Below are positions 47,148 through 58,214 of a DNA stretch of 64,000 nt, piece by piece. The stretch comes from Irpex lacteus (lineage: Eukaryota; Basidiomycota; Agaricomycetes; Polyporales; Irpicaceae): contig MQVO02000020.1 of the NCBI GenBank assembly GCA_001986395.2, forward strand, positions 310,001 to 374,000, in the 5' to 3' direction. A program made the position numbers and the translations under genes. Every line of letters starts with the position of its first letter. Positions within the stretch are counted from its first letter, which is position 1. The notes beneath the pieces are model-generated. The model worked only from the letters and a program-made list of their open reading frames with translations, was not told the origin of the DNA and did no database searches.

Positions 47148-50100
47148 TCACATCGCCACGCCGCGCTGTAAGATGATGGTCAGACAGATTTCACGAGATT
47201 ATGTGCACGAATGAGAAAGTGCTTACCACGCTGCTATCATCTGTGATCAAACTAGACCGCTGGCTCGAGACGTTCGACAGCCTGTTCCTCGCTCCAGAAG
47301 GCGAGACGAACAGTTGTGGCGCAGGATCTTTGAACGGATCCAGCACGCTGTTCTCGGGCACCGTCTGGAAACCAGAGACAGGTCTTCCACCCGTGGACGT
47401 GTTCACAAGCGGAGCCTGATCGACCAAGGTGATGTCGCTCTCCCTGATGGTGGGTGTCAAGGATCTGTGCTGCTCGCGAACGCGAGCGATCGCCACCGGG
47501 TCAGCGAACGGATCTTCGTGCATGTCGCCGTCGCTAACGTCGACGAGCATGTGCGTGCTGAATGCCGGAGTATGGAGCATCAGTCGTGGGCTGACGTCGG
47601 AACGAGCAGTCACGGGCGACACACGCGAGGGCGTCATCGGACGGGCCATGTCAGTGGCAAACTGGACGGCCTGAGGGCTGCGTTGGACCATTTGAGGTAC
47701 AGAACGTGCACTTCCACCTGAACGGGGAGTACGAGGAGACGAGTCACCTCTTCCGCTGCGCATGAACGTCGATCCACGGACGCTCTCCCAGTCGACTGGA
47801 GGACCCTGGCGGCGTTTGCGCCAGCGAAGGAAAATGAGAGCCCCGAGAATCAGCAAGACAAGTCCGATAGTGCCCCCAACCGCGCCAGCGATAACAGTCT
47901 TCTTATTGTCACTACTGGAATGTATCGTATCTTAGTCGCACTCAATCCGGCTGATGGTGTTATCACTTACGACGAAGGCAAGCTGACACTCTTCACAGTT
48001 GGTACTGGTACAGGAGTCGACGTCGTGAAGACCGACACGCTGGATGACGTGAAGGTGGTGACGGCGTGTCCATCGGATGTGGACGTCACAGTAACCGGTA
48101 CATCTGTTGAAGTAACGATCTGGGAGAAGGAGACCGATCCTAGTCCAGGATCATTATCAGGAGCAGCTGAAGCCGATGTACTGGTTGTAAGTAGAGCAAA
48201 TACGTTTAGTACAACGATCTTCACAAAAATTCAAACCACACACCTCGCACTGCTAGACGTAGGAAACGATGTGGGTACCTGACCAAGAACGGGCCCTGTA
48301 CCAGTCGCAGACCGGATCGCTGAGCTGCTGGAAGGAATAGCTGGGTCAGAACTCTGCTCTCCAGACCCATTTGCTGCAGACGCGGGAGTCGTAGGGGCAG
48401 GTGAAGGCGCCGAAGGAGCAGCACCGCCGTTATTGCCTCCCACGATGCTGGTAGGAGCAGCCGTAGTTGGTGCAGCTTGGGAAGAACCAGTCGGAGAAGT
48501 GGATGCCGGGTCAGAGGGTTGGTTACCTCCTGTGGGTTGAGCAGCAGTTGGCTGAGCAGCAGGGGGTTGATCTGATGTCTTGGCTGTACCTGCAGGACTC
48601 GTCGTAGCATTACCAGTGCCATTGGCAGAAGTTGTGGCTACAGCGGGAGGTGAGCTGGTGTTGCCACCTGCCGGGGAGCTCGTATCGGTCGTCTGTGCTG
48701 GGGAACCTGTAGGAGCAGATACAGTAGGTCCACCTGTGGGGTTTAAAACAGTGGTAACACCTGCAGACGTCTCAGTCGCACCCGGGGAAGTGCTCGGTGT
48801 ACCCTTGCCGCCTTCAGACGAAGTCGGTTCTGTCTTTGTTGGGCCCACAGTGGTGTTGACCGGTTGCGACGTGATTGGTGAAACAGATGGGCCGTTGGGC
48901 TGACTTGGAGTAGTCGCCACAGTACCCACAGGGGAGCTTGGGCCCGAGGCCTTCGTTGGAGTACCAGCCGGGGGAGACGGCGTGGTGTTCTCAGAGGGCG
49001 TCGATGTCACCGTAGGACCATCAGAGCTTGTACCAACAGTCACTACAGGCGTGGTATTGTTGCCTCCTTCAGACGAAGTCGGAATGGTCTTCGGAGGAAG
49101 CGCCGTAGTGTTTTCCGATCGCGACGTGGTAGGCGATGTAGGAGGATCAGCAGGCTGGCTCGGGGTAGTCGCAACTGTCCCTGCGGGAGAGCTTGAGCCT
49201 GTTACCTTCGTCGGAGCCACTGTTGTTTTGTCCGATGGCGTGGAAGTGGGTAACACTGGCGTGCCGGTCGGATCGGCCGAGTGCACAGTCGTTGGACTAA
49301 CGGTGGCAGGTCCTGATGGCGTCGACGATGCAGCAGTTATCTGACCGGTGGACAACGATGTCGTGGCAGGTTCTTCGGACGGCGTGTGATTGGTCGAAGT
49401 GTCTGCAGGGGGAGGAGACGAGGTACCACCAGTTACAGCGGGTCCTGATGAAGAAGTAGGTGATGTGGTGGAAGATTCAGATGTAGTGATCGCAATCCCA
49501 CCAGAATCAGCCGTCGTGGGATCCTGACTGCCGGATGGTGAGTTGGAAGTCACAGACGTCGCAGACGTAGGTGTCAAAGAGGCTGTCGTCAAGATGGACG
49601 TAGGTTCTGAACTGGTCACTGAGGCCTTCGAGGTGGGCTGCACCGATGAAGAAACGAACGACGAAGAGAGAGTTGGGCTGCTGGGTGAAGGCGACGAAGA
49701 TTCTACCGAGCTACTAGATAAACTAGTAGGTCTGGAGGAAGGCGCAGCACTTGGTGAAGTGATCTGAAAGCTTGTCGCAGCCGACGAACTGGGGATGCCG
49801 GAGGACGATGATGGTGGCGCCGAGCCGGTTGCGAATGCCGAAGATCCGTTGGCCGATGTCACGCTCGATTCCTGGGAGGAACTGGCAGCCTGATTCGAAG
49901 ACGACGGCTTCGCGGGTGTGCTGGCTTTCGAGGTTGCAGCTGAACTAGAGATCGCTGTGAGCGTGGCACTTGGACTTGAAGATGATTCCACAGAAGTGGG
50001 TGTCGTGACTGAACTGAGACTGGTATGCGTTGGAGATAAATTAGCTGAAGAAGAAGCGAGAGAAACTGAAGAAGAAAAGGAGGATGAAGGAATTGAAGGC

Positions 50101-50624
50101 GGCGTGGCGGGACTTGAGGTCGATGGGTTGGCATGCGTGGTCGTATGTGATACTTCTGGTGAACCCGAGGAGCTCTCCTGAGAGCTCGTATTGGTCGTTT
50201 CATCACTCGAAGTCGCCGGCACCTGAGAGCTAGAGGGCGCCGGTGGGCTGGACGTATGCGTCGGCTCAGAGACAGGACTGGTTTCCGAGGAAGGTTCAGG
50301 AACCGGAGAAGACTTGACTGGAGTCGAAACTGGAGGAGAGGGAGTTGTATCGACCGACGCAGGAGACGATTCGAGCTTCGAGGAAGGGGATTCAGAGACC
50401 GGTGGCTCATCACCAGTATGGCCTGCGAAATGCCGAGTCAGTATCAACACATTCTGTCGTGGGCGGAGAGATAAACTGCCACCCGCTCAAAAGTGACACA
50501 ATCAAGTAGAGCAAGCAGGGCAGACGGTCTATGAAGCCCAGAACGTCGACGACCACGCACCATTACCATCACTACCTGCAGGTCCCGCGCGCCGATGAAG
50601 CGTGCGTCTGCTAAAAGGAGCCAT
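47148..50624 (-). CDS. Mucin-like single-pass membrane protein (wall-sensor or surface type)
   Basis: Main exons 50624-50561, 50422-48244, 48180-47971 and 47914-47227 join in frame. A last intron with a strong donor (gtaagc at 47226) leads to a five-codon final exon ending at 47148. If that intron is retained the protein ends at 47191 instead. Total length is about 1050 residues. About 740 residues are almost only Ser, Thr, Pro, Ala and Gly, as in heavily O-mannosylated stalks. Then comes a short folded-looking segment (SFSQIVTSTDVPVTVTSTSD) and one membrane span (TVIAGAVGGTIGLVLLILGA followed by LIFLRWRKRR). The cytosolic tail of about 200 residues has DPFADP/DPFKDP motifs and Ser-Pro sites. 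The N-terminus (MAPFSRRTLHRRAGPAGSDG) is not a classical signal peptide, so an upstream exon or internal-anchor insertion is possible. The architecture is that of fungal Mid2/Wsc/Msb2-like sensors, but no WSC or HMH domain is visible. Confidence 0.72.
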
Positions 50625-51015
50625 TAAAGAACGGGAAAGAGAAAGGAAAGGTAGGGTACGAGGACAAGGAGGAGAAAGACAGAAGATGTGTGTCTACTCT
50701 CCCTGAGGTAGACGGTGGCGCCACAGCCTCTGGCAGGAAAGATGATGGCGGGTGGCCGTAACTGTACGGGAATGATGGCGGACAGACTGATGCATGCAGG
50801 GATCTGTAACAAAAGCTGATGATTAATTGTTACATGCCCTTTGTTGAAATTTATTGAGTCTCTGCTGAGCGTATACAGTGGGAAAGACAGGACGGAAAAT
50901 GCACAGACCAGCAACACATTCTATTGGGAGGGCAACAACAGCTCACGTCGTTGTATGGGACAGAGACGTGTTAGCGCCGTAGCGACAATAGTAATCCTAA
51001 AGCGGAATTCACGTT
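50625..51015. promoter_or_regulatory. Upstream region of the mucin-like gene
   Basis: Presumed promoter and leader of the minus-strand mucin-like gene, ending at the hAT-type element. G/A-rich (C/T-rich on the coding strand) from 50630 to 50690. The target-site duplication of the MITE occupies 51008-51015. Confidence 0.35.
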
Positions 51016-51503
51016 TAGTGTTGCTCATGGCGCAGCCCAGCTCAGCACGGTTCAGCTTTGATGGCTTTTGATGAGAAGTGATGGACCGAGCCACGCCGAG
51101 CCGCCAAGTTACGGCTCGGTTCAAACGGCTACGGCTCAGCCGGTTATGAGCCATCAATACGGGCGCCGCGTACTCACGTTCTGTGGGCCGATACTAACCT
51201 TGCCTCTCTGGCTACCTACACTTCACACTTCTGCTGAATTAACCTCAAAAAATATGTCTGTGAGTATTGTAGACTCATTTTAATTGCATTCTGACTGATT
51301 TTATTCAAATATATAAAGGATAGGTATATTCGTTCATTGCCAGGATGGAACACCGGCTTGAGCCGTCATAGCCGGTTTATGAGCCGTGAGCCGTGGAAAG
51401 CTGAACCGGCAAGAGCCGATGACTTATGGCTCGGCTTAGCTCGGCTCCAAAACGGTTCAGCTACACGGCTCGTGGCTAAGGAGCTGAACCGTGAGCAACA
51501 CTA
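51016..51503. mobile_element. hAT-type MITE (non-autonomous DNA transposon), 488 bp
   Basis: The element begins tagtgttgctca and ends with its exact inverse tgagcaacacta, giving 12 bp perfect terminal inverted repeats with partial matching beyond. It is flanked on both sides by the identical octamer ttcacgtt (51008-51015 and 51504-51511). An 8 bp target-site duplication and a TAGTG terminus are the hallmarks of the hAT superfamily. Both subterminal regions (about 51030-51160 and 51340-51490) are packed with short GGCTCGGCT/AGCCG motifs in both directions, which hAT transposases typically bind. The middle (51240-51330) is AT-rich. There is no transposase frame, so it must be moved in trans. 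The perfect duplication argues for a fairly recent insertion. Confidence 0.92.
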
Positions 51504-54500
51504 TTCACGTTATGTAAGCACGGAAGATTCCGGCGGCATTGTGGCGGCATTTGAGTTCGCGTGGTCGAGTTCATCTCAAACACTATCATCTTCCTGGCCA
51601 TGGGTAAGTATATGTATACGTCTAGCCTGAGAAGGGGCGCACCTTCTCTTACTCTGACAGCGAGGCTCACGAGATTGATTTACAGCTGCCGAACGTATGT
51701 AGGGTCTTTCAATTCAGAGGCACTCGTTATCTCTTCACAGTGATACACGTAAGTACCAATGCCGACAAACAAATCCTCCATTTTGCTTGCTGACCTCTGC
51801 ACACAGTACTATGACAACCCCTTAACTGAACTGTGAATGGGAAGTGGACTATTTCGGAATAGCAAAGGCTACGTCAATGCTATTGCTCCCCAAAAATTCC
51901 AATATGCGCAAAGACAGTGTGTCATCCACATCCCGAAGTATCATGCTGGAATACGAGCTCGTGCTTTATCAAAAATTCATATACTGGTGTTTTGCGACCT
52001 GAACTGAACTGATTTCGAGCTTTGGGACTGATCCACACTTCTCCGTTGAACGAGAGGCTTTAGGATTGAGTATGAATATTATCTACACTATAGAGAATCT
52101 ATGAAAAATTGTTCCGGGATGGTATCAGCATTGTAGTGAGTACAGCGGATGAAAATGTTGAAACAGCGTGACAATCCGTGACATCTCCCCCGCCAAAGCT
52201 CGAGCGCCGGCCCACTAGAACTAGCGTGACAGCCCGTGACCGACCCCTCACCTGGCCGTGAAAAAGTCATCCTCGTGCGATGCCTCTCACGCACTGGTTT
52301 TTTCATGAAATGGTGCGTAAATATTTGACAGCATAGCTAAGACATCAAGTAACGATATGCAAAAATCTCCAATGTCGTACATAGGTGCAGTCTGTCGATG
52401 AATGGGAAGTGAACCGTCTAGTTCACTTCCCATGTTAGCATAGTATCGCCAGGGTATCGATAGGCGATGGGCGCGTGTAGGCAGGAACCCAGCGTGATAT
52501 ATGTTTCCAAGATGTGATGGACCCTATCGTCACTTTATCCGTGATCATATCTCGCCCAAGAAGCCTCCGCCACGCTACCGGAGATACATGCCATTCGCAG
52601 TCTCTGCTCCGTTTTCCATATCCGCGTCATGCGCTCATATGACCGCTCCCCAGACGCTACAGGTGCGTCGCTGAATGCCTTACGGCACCCATCCATCTGG
52701 TCCAAGCGTTTTGTGGTACTCCAGGGTACTCCCAGCGAATTCTCGCTCTCCGGACCCACCGGTTCCGCCAATGTCGGAGCTTAAGACACTCCGTTATCCT
52801 CGCTGTCGCACATACTTACGACTAGTGGCCGAAGTCGGACGCTCGCAGTCCGACCACTGTTGGTAGAAGATATGGCTTCATGCTGCAAGAAGAAGTCGAA
52901 GCACCCATGGACGAGGACTCTCACAGGTGGCGCACTGCCATGATGCTACTGGGCTCCTGATACTGCGGTTGTTACGTGCACAAGACATAACCTATTTGCT
53001 GGATAAGTGTATGAACACCCTCCCGAACCAGGTCTAGCTGCTTCTTATGACGGCAATAGGACGGGTAAACTGCGGCCGCGAAAGTTCATTGTTGCTTCAT
53101 GGAAAGTAACGTCTTACGCACGCCACAATCCATTCAATGCTTGCACTTTTTGGGAAACATGTAGCATCTTGGAATGAACGCGACTATGGTGACCGGCTTG
53201 TGCGAGAGTTGCGATGATACCAGTAGCTCTAGTGTTCGTTGGTCCCTTGGCTTCATGCAACTGGCAATTCTCGCTCTAGAACGACATGCGAACAGCTATT
53301 TATCTCAGACATGAAATGGATGTTGTCATAAGGTACGACTGTCAGGATTGGACGTGGGTGTGCCGCTGGCAGGGTGTCCTGAAGCTAATTCTGTACTCGG
53401 GCGCAGCATGCATAGATTGTGAGAAGAACGCTCACGGGGCCGGTGCTTGTACTGTATCGCTTGGCCCAGGATTTCCTGCCTCAGGTGGCAATTGATACCT
53501 GTTCTGTTCTTTATGTAAGTGCAATGTCCATAAAATTCCGCCTCACAACCTCGAGCAGTTCGGTCGGTGCACAGGTAAGTGTTCCGTTGCAAGTGCTGCT
53601 GGTAGTAACCCTCATGCCGTTGCATGACGAAGAACGTGCTAATGTGTTATCCGCCAAGATTACTGCAGTATGTGCCCTGTGCCCTTCCACTGTGGATGCA
53701 GTTTGCATGAATAGTAAAATGTGTTTTTGAGCCATGTGCAACTCCCACGCAGTCTCAGATGAGGTCGCAAGGGGGATTTCCAGAAGGCTACTTTATTCGA
53801 CAGTGAATGTTCCTAGCTGTGAGATGATCGCGGTATGCCGTGCGTTGCGTTCCTGCCAATGCTTGCTGCCACTGCTCCGTGGGCAATGTCCGGTGTCAAT
53901 CCCGCCATACTATGAGCTCCATTCGCGCTGAGAGCAGCCGGTGGGACTGGAGGAGATCTGCAGGACAGAACGCGCACAGATCCTGCGTCAGGACGTCTGG
54001 AGATGAGCGACTCCGGTCACACAGGACTGATAGCGATCGGGACGAATCGAGTGCAGAGATGCGTCCGCCGTCTGATCTGTCTCGCACCCTGCTAGACGCT
54101 GTTTCCTCTCTTGGGTCTGGCACGATGGAAACTTCTGTGTCCGTGTTCTCCTTCTCGGTTTTACACCAACTCGACCCAGCAGTTCCTGCTGTCGGTCATC
54201 CCCATGCCCCAAGTGGCATCCTGAAGTAGACCAGCACATCTGGCACCCTTGCCTACTTACATTACATCCCAACATCTTCACCTCTCGCTCGCATCTACAC
54301 TTATACCTGTTCCTGACCCGGTCATCAACGTTTGCTGTATCGTGTTATACCTCCTTGTGGTACTGCTCTCTCCAAACCTACACGGCACCGCGTCACGGAA
54401 GCAAAACAGCAGCACAAGTAACCCAGGAATCGACGCCCACGAAGCGCATACGTCGCTGGCACGCCCATCCAATCTGTGAGTGGTCACCTTCTCTCCGGTA

Positions 54501-54680
54501 TCCAGCTTCTCGAATGGTGTACCTGGTCCATGCTCATATCTCCTCATCCAATTCCCACAGCTGACTTTGACGTTCTTCTTAAAGAGTAAAGTGCTGGCCG
54601 CCGAAGCGCCCGTGTCCCGGGGCATCTCCTTGTAAACCTTGTACTCCCCGCAAAGCACATCCTCCTTGCTGTGCTCCGTC
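51504..54680. other. Gene-poor interval right of the MITE
   Basis: About 3.2 kb with no gene I can support. All open frames are under about 135 codons, overlap on both strands and lack domains. It holds the inverted-repeat structures at 51837-52433 and a repeated motif (cgtgacaatccgtgac at about 52167, cgtgacagcccgtgac at about 52225). The last 400 bp should contain the promoter of the G-alpha gene. No tRNA was seen. Confidence 0.4.
52402..52433. repeat. Perfect 13 bp inverted repeat (hairpin)
   Basis: Arms atgggaagtgaac (52402-52414) and gttcacttcccat (52421-52433) are exact reverse complements around the 6 nt loop cgtcta. A near-copy of the left arm (atgggaagtggacta) stands at 51837-51851. 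Against the far arm at 52419-52433 it gives an inverted pair of 15 bp with one mismatch, 597 bp apart end to end. This could mark a small degenerate mobile element, but no target-site duplication is visible. Confidence 0.7.
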
Positions 54681-57359
54681 ATGAAGGGAACCTATTCATC
54701 CTCATATCGCATTCGTTCCGGTTCCGATCCTCTCGCCAGAGTCCTCCAACCTCCGCCTAATGAAACACCGGCGGAGCGCGAGGAGCGGCTTCAGCAGGAA
54801 CAAGAGGCCAAGAAGCGGAGCGACAACATCGATAGGATGTTGCGTGACGCAGACAAACAGAACCGCAAACGAAAAGCGGTCAGGGTACTGCTTCTAGGCC
54901 AAAGCGAAAGCGGGAAGAGCACAACATTGAAACGTAAGTCAAAGCTCTTCGCTAGGCACCGTCGACGTATCATCGCTCTCTACTCCTTGTCTCCTTGCCG
55001 TTACCCGAATGTTTGGAGTGTCTATTTGGGAAGGCTACAGATTAGCATGTGAGATAGCCAACTATGATCACTTGTGCGGCATGTCACGTCTCAGAGGGCT
55101 TTTCGATCGAAGACGTGGATTTCAGCCTGAGGATTCCAATGACAGGATAAAACAAGGACATGGACTCATATCTTGTCCGCAATCATGGCCAGAGGCTATG
55201 TAATTGGATATGCGATTCCCGGTGGATACAATCCCGGTTGTACCTCGCTCTCTAATTATCCCCCCGAGACGGCTTCCCATCTACTCTCACACGGGCCATC
55301 TGTATACGCCTTGGACGATTCTCCTCATCTACGACGTCTGCAGCTCGGATAACTGACTGTATCCTTTAGAGTTCCAGATCCTTCACGCTCCGGCCGAGTT
55401 TAGAGCAGAACGGCTCGCATGGCGTTTCGTTATCTACCTTAACCTCCTGCGCTCCGTAAGACGGTAAGCATGATTTTCTCTCTGGCCTCCTAGCAGCTCT
55501 AACTCGTTCTACTCTCGTCTAGTATACTTGAGGCTATTGCGCCGGACGCTGATACTGTCTGGAGCACATTTGACGATGCTGACGACGACGATAACGCCGA
55601 ACCCGCTGCTATCGTCATCAAAGCGCGCCCCCACGGTGGGAAATCTCGTCAACCTCCCCCGCATGTCAACGCGGCCCCCGACTATGAGCGATACGTGCGG
55701 AAACTTGCCCCTCTCCTTGAACTGGAGCAGAGGCTTATCCTACAGCTGTCGGATAGAGACGAGAACAATGATAATGAGGCGACACACCTTCCGTCTCAGA
55801 CTCAGGCATGGGTCAATGCGATGACACCTGCGAGCCACTCCTTGTCTCGAATAGTCTCGGAAGGTAGCTCTCCTCCAAGACACCCAATCCCATCGTCGTC
55901 TAAGTCACTACCACCACCGCCTCTGGCACCGCCAGGCGACGTCGGGGAGCTTTCACTGCCGCCGACATCGAACTGGAAGAAGGTTTTCGCGTTTGGAAGA
56001 GCACAGAGCCCCAAATACGCTCACTCCGGAGAGTTGCAAGGATGGTGGGAGGACCCACACGACCCGGTGCACCTCCTGAATCAGTTTGCTCCGCTCATCA
56101 CCGAGCTTTGGAAGGACAAGAAGGTGAGACAGACGTTGATGGAGAGGAAGGTACTGTTGGAGGAAAGTAGTGGATTGTGAGTGGGTTCCTGTGTTCCTTG
56201 TCCGACATGCAGCTGCTAATTGTTTATGTACCATCCTCTCCATTCCTTGCTCTGTGGCATCTGCTTCATAGCTATCTGGACGAAATTGACCGGATCACTG
56301 CGACTAGGTATTTCCCTACTGACAGTATGTCCTACGAAGATTTCTCTCCTGTGAATCGACCATCTAACAAATGGCTGTGTTTCGGATAGATGATGTCCTG
56401 AAGGCGCGACTTCGAACTACGGGGGTCACGGAACACACATTCACTATTGATAATCCCGATTTCCGCGGAGTGGATTGGAAAATCTACGATGTAGGCGGAG
56501 CAAGACACCAACGACATGCGTGGGCACCGTACTTTGACAATGGTGAGCAGCGCACTCTATAACTCTTAAGTAGAAGTGCTTGCTAAAATCTGCTTCGCAG
56601 TGGATGCTATCATATTTCTCGCTCCAATAAGTGCGTTCGATCAAGTGCTTGTCGAGGTGTGTCTCATTGTTGTTCTGTGGACTGCTCAAATTGACTACTT
56701 GGTGTGGCGTCGTAGGATCCAAGGTATAACCGTCTGCAAGACTCGCTCGAACTCTGGAAGCAGGTAGTTTCCAACACTCTGCTGCGTAACGTAAACATTG
56801 TTCTGTTCCTCAACAAAGTAAGCTCCCTTTTCAGCGCATGTGAGATCATCTGCTGAATGTTCTTCAGTGCGACTTGCTCAAGGTATATATGACGGATTAG
56901 TCATCACCGCCGTTCGGAACTAACATGGCAACGCGATCATAGAAAAAACTTCAGAAGGGCGTCAAACTAAAGGACCATTTGAAGAAATACGACCAACCTA
57001 ATGATTACGAATCCATATGTAAATGTGAGATATCTTACTGCCTCAACACTTCATGACGCCGATATTCACCACGTACTAGACTTCAAAAACAAGTTCGGTG
57101 CCATTCATCACTCATACACGCCCAACAAAACACGGGAGTTGTACGGTGTGTGCCGGTGTTCTCGAGTGCAATGTGCGGTAGCTGACTGGCGATGACCGTA
57201 GTCCAATTCACTTCAGTAACAGATACCCGAGCCACAGGTACCATAATCAGATCCGGTGAGACTTCAGTGCTAGACCCACATCCCGCGAAGCTGATATCAT
57301 ACGGAACAGTGCGCGATATAATTCTACACACTAATTTGAAGAACACCGCCCTCATGTAA
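54681..57359 (+). CDS. Non-canonical heterotrimeric G-protein alpha subunit, 538 aa
   Basis: Twelve exons (54681-54933, 55370-55463, 55523-56176, 56272-56324, 56390-56542, 56601-56656, 56716-56817, 56868-56882, 56943-57024, 57080-57145, 57217-57255, 57310-57359) sum to 539 codons. G1 is LLLGQSESGKSTTLKQ, switch I is DVLKARLRTTGVTE with the conserved Arg and Thr, and G4 is LFLNKCDLL. The C-terminal helix VRDIILHTNLKNTALM is typical. Switch II reads DVGGARHQR, where normal subunits have DVGGQRSER, so the catalytic Gln is Ala. The G5 loop is LYVTDT instead of TCATDT. The N-terminus lacks the MGxxxS myristoylation signal. The helical domain is enlarged by acidic and Pro/Ser-rich inserts encoded in the 654 nt exon 3, whereas ordinary subunits are near 350 residues. 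Intron 1 is 436 nt, long for this genome. Probably GTP-locked or a pseudo-GTPase; the partner is unknown. Confidence 0.85.
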
Positions 57360-58214
57360 TAATGGCCATTTCTCTTCCTTCCATGTGATGGGCATCCCTC
57401 CTTTCTCCCCACCGGCCTCTAAAATACGTCGATACTCCTCACGATTGCTAAAATTTTTGGATGCTGTATCTTTGCTGAGATAACTGTACTATACTTTCAC
57501 TTTTCGCCTGACTGGCGCTGGGTTGTAATTTTTTTGTCGCTCTTTACCAGATTTACCAGTAGCCGATTATCGTACATCCTTTAATACGACCATTGCCTCT
57601 TTGCATCCTACACCAGGTTTTGAATCACAGCCATCAAGCTGATTTCCGGCTGGTTCCCCTTGAAACGTCGAATCTTGGATGGCCAATGTACACAAGCACC
57701 CATAACGCGGTCACGCGTTTCATTGTGGTCTGTCACACGTCACAACGTCGTCACGGCGCCTCTAGCGGGCCCGACCTCGTCTTTTGTCTCTCGCCTTTTT
57801 GTGCTCTGCATTCCAGTCAACGTCTGACGTGTTCGCTACACAATCTGCACAATAAGGTCTAGCCGAATTTCAACGAGACGAGTATTTGGTGCACGATGTC
57901 GGGTTAATCTTGCCCTCGATGGGCTATTTAACAATAATGAACTCCTCACGAGCAGGTGTTACTGACATTCATCGCAGGTGCTTCGACCCCTTTGCCGAGA
58001 CGTCTGCTTTCTTACTCTCGTGCGGAGGCAATCGAGAACTTTGACCCTTGGAGACCATGCAGGATATTTATACGTCCGTTGTATCATTGTAAGTTTCCCC
58101 ACACGAAGTCTGCAGCGCAGCAACCCATCTCTCCTACCCCGCCGCCACATTTGCTTTGTTCCCTCCCATCTACTACGGCGTAGAAGCCCAACCCATCACA
58201 GGTGCTTGCAAGAC
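57360..58214. other. Intergenic with a likely leader intron
   Basis: Contains the 3' end of the G-alpha transcript and the promoter and leader of the small gene at 58215. A good donor (gtaagt at about 58089) and acceptor (cacag at about 58200) outline a 5' untranslated intron just before that start codon. No other gene seen. Confidence 0.4.

Noticed and set aside
48580..50181. Series of Val/Gly-rich plus-strand frames
   Set aside because: Mirror image of the Ser/Thr-rich coding exon of the mucin-like gene; no splice logic or start context of their own.
53286..53730. Short overlapping frames of 69-103 codons
   Set aside because: Cys-rich by chance, overlap on both strands, no conserved motif.
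54278..54682. 134-codon minus-strand frame upstream of G-alpha
   Set aside because: Overlaps the G-alpha start, has no domain, and no splice or promoter evidence.
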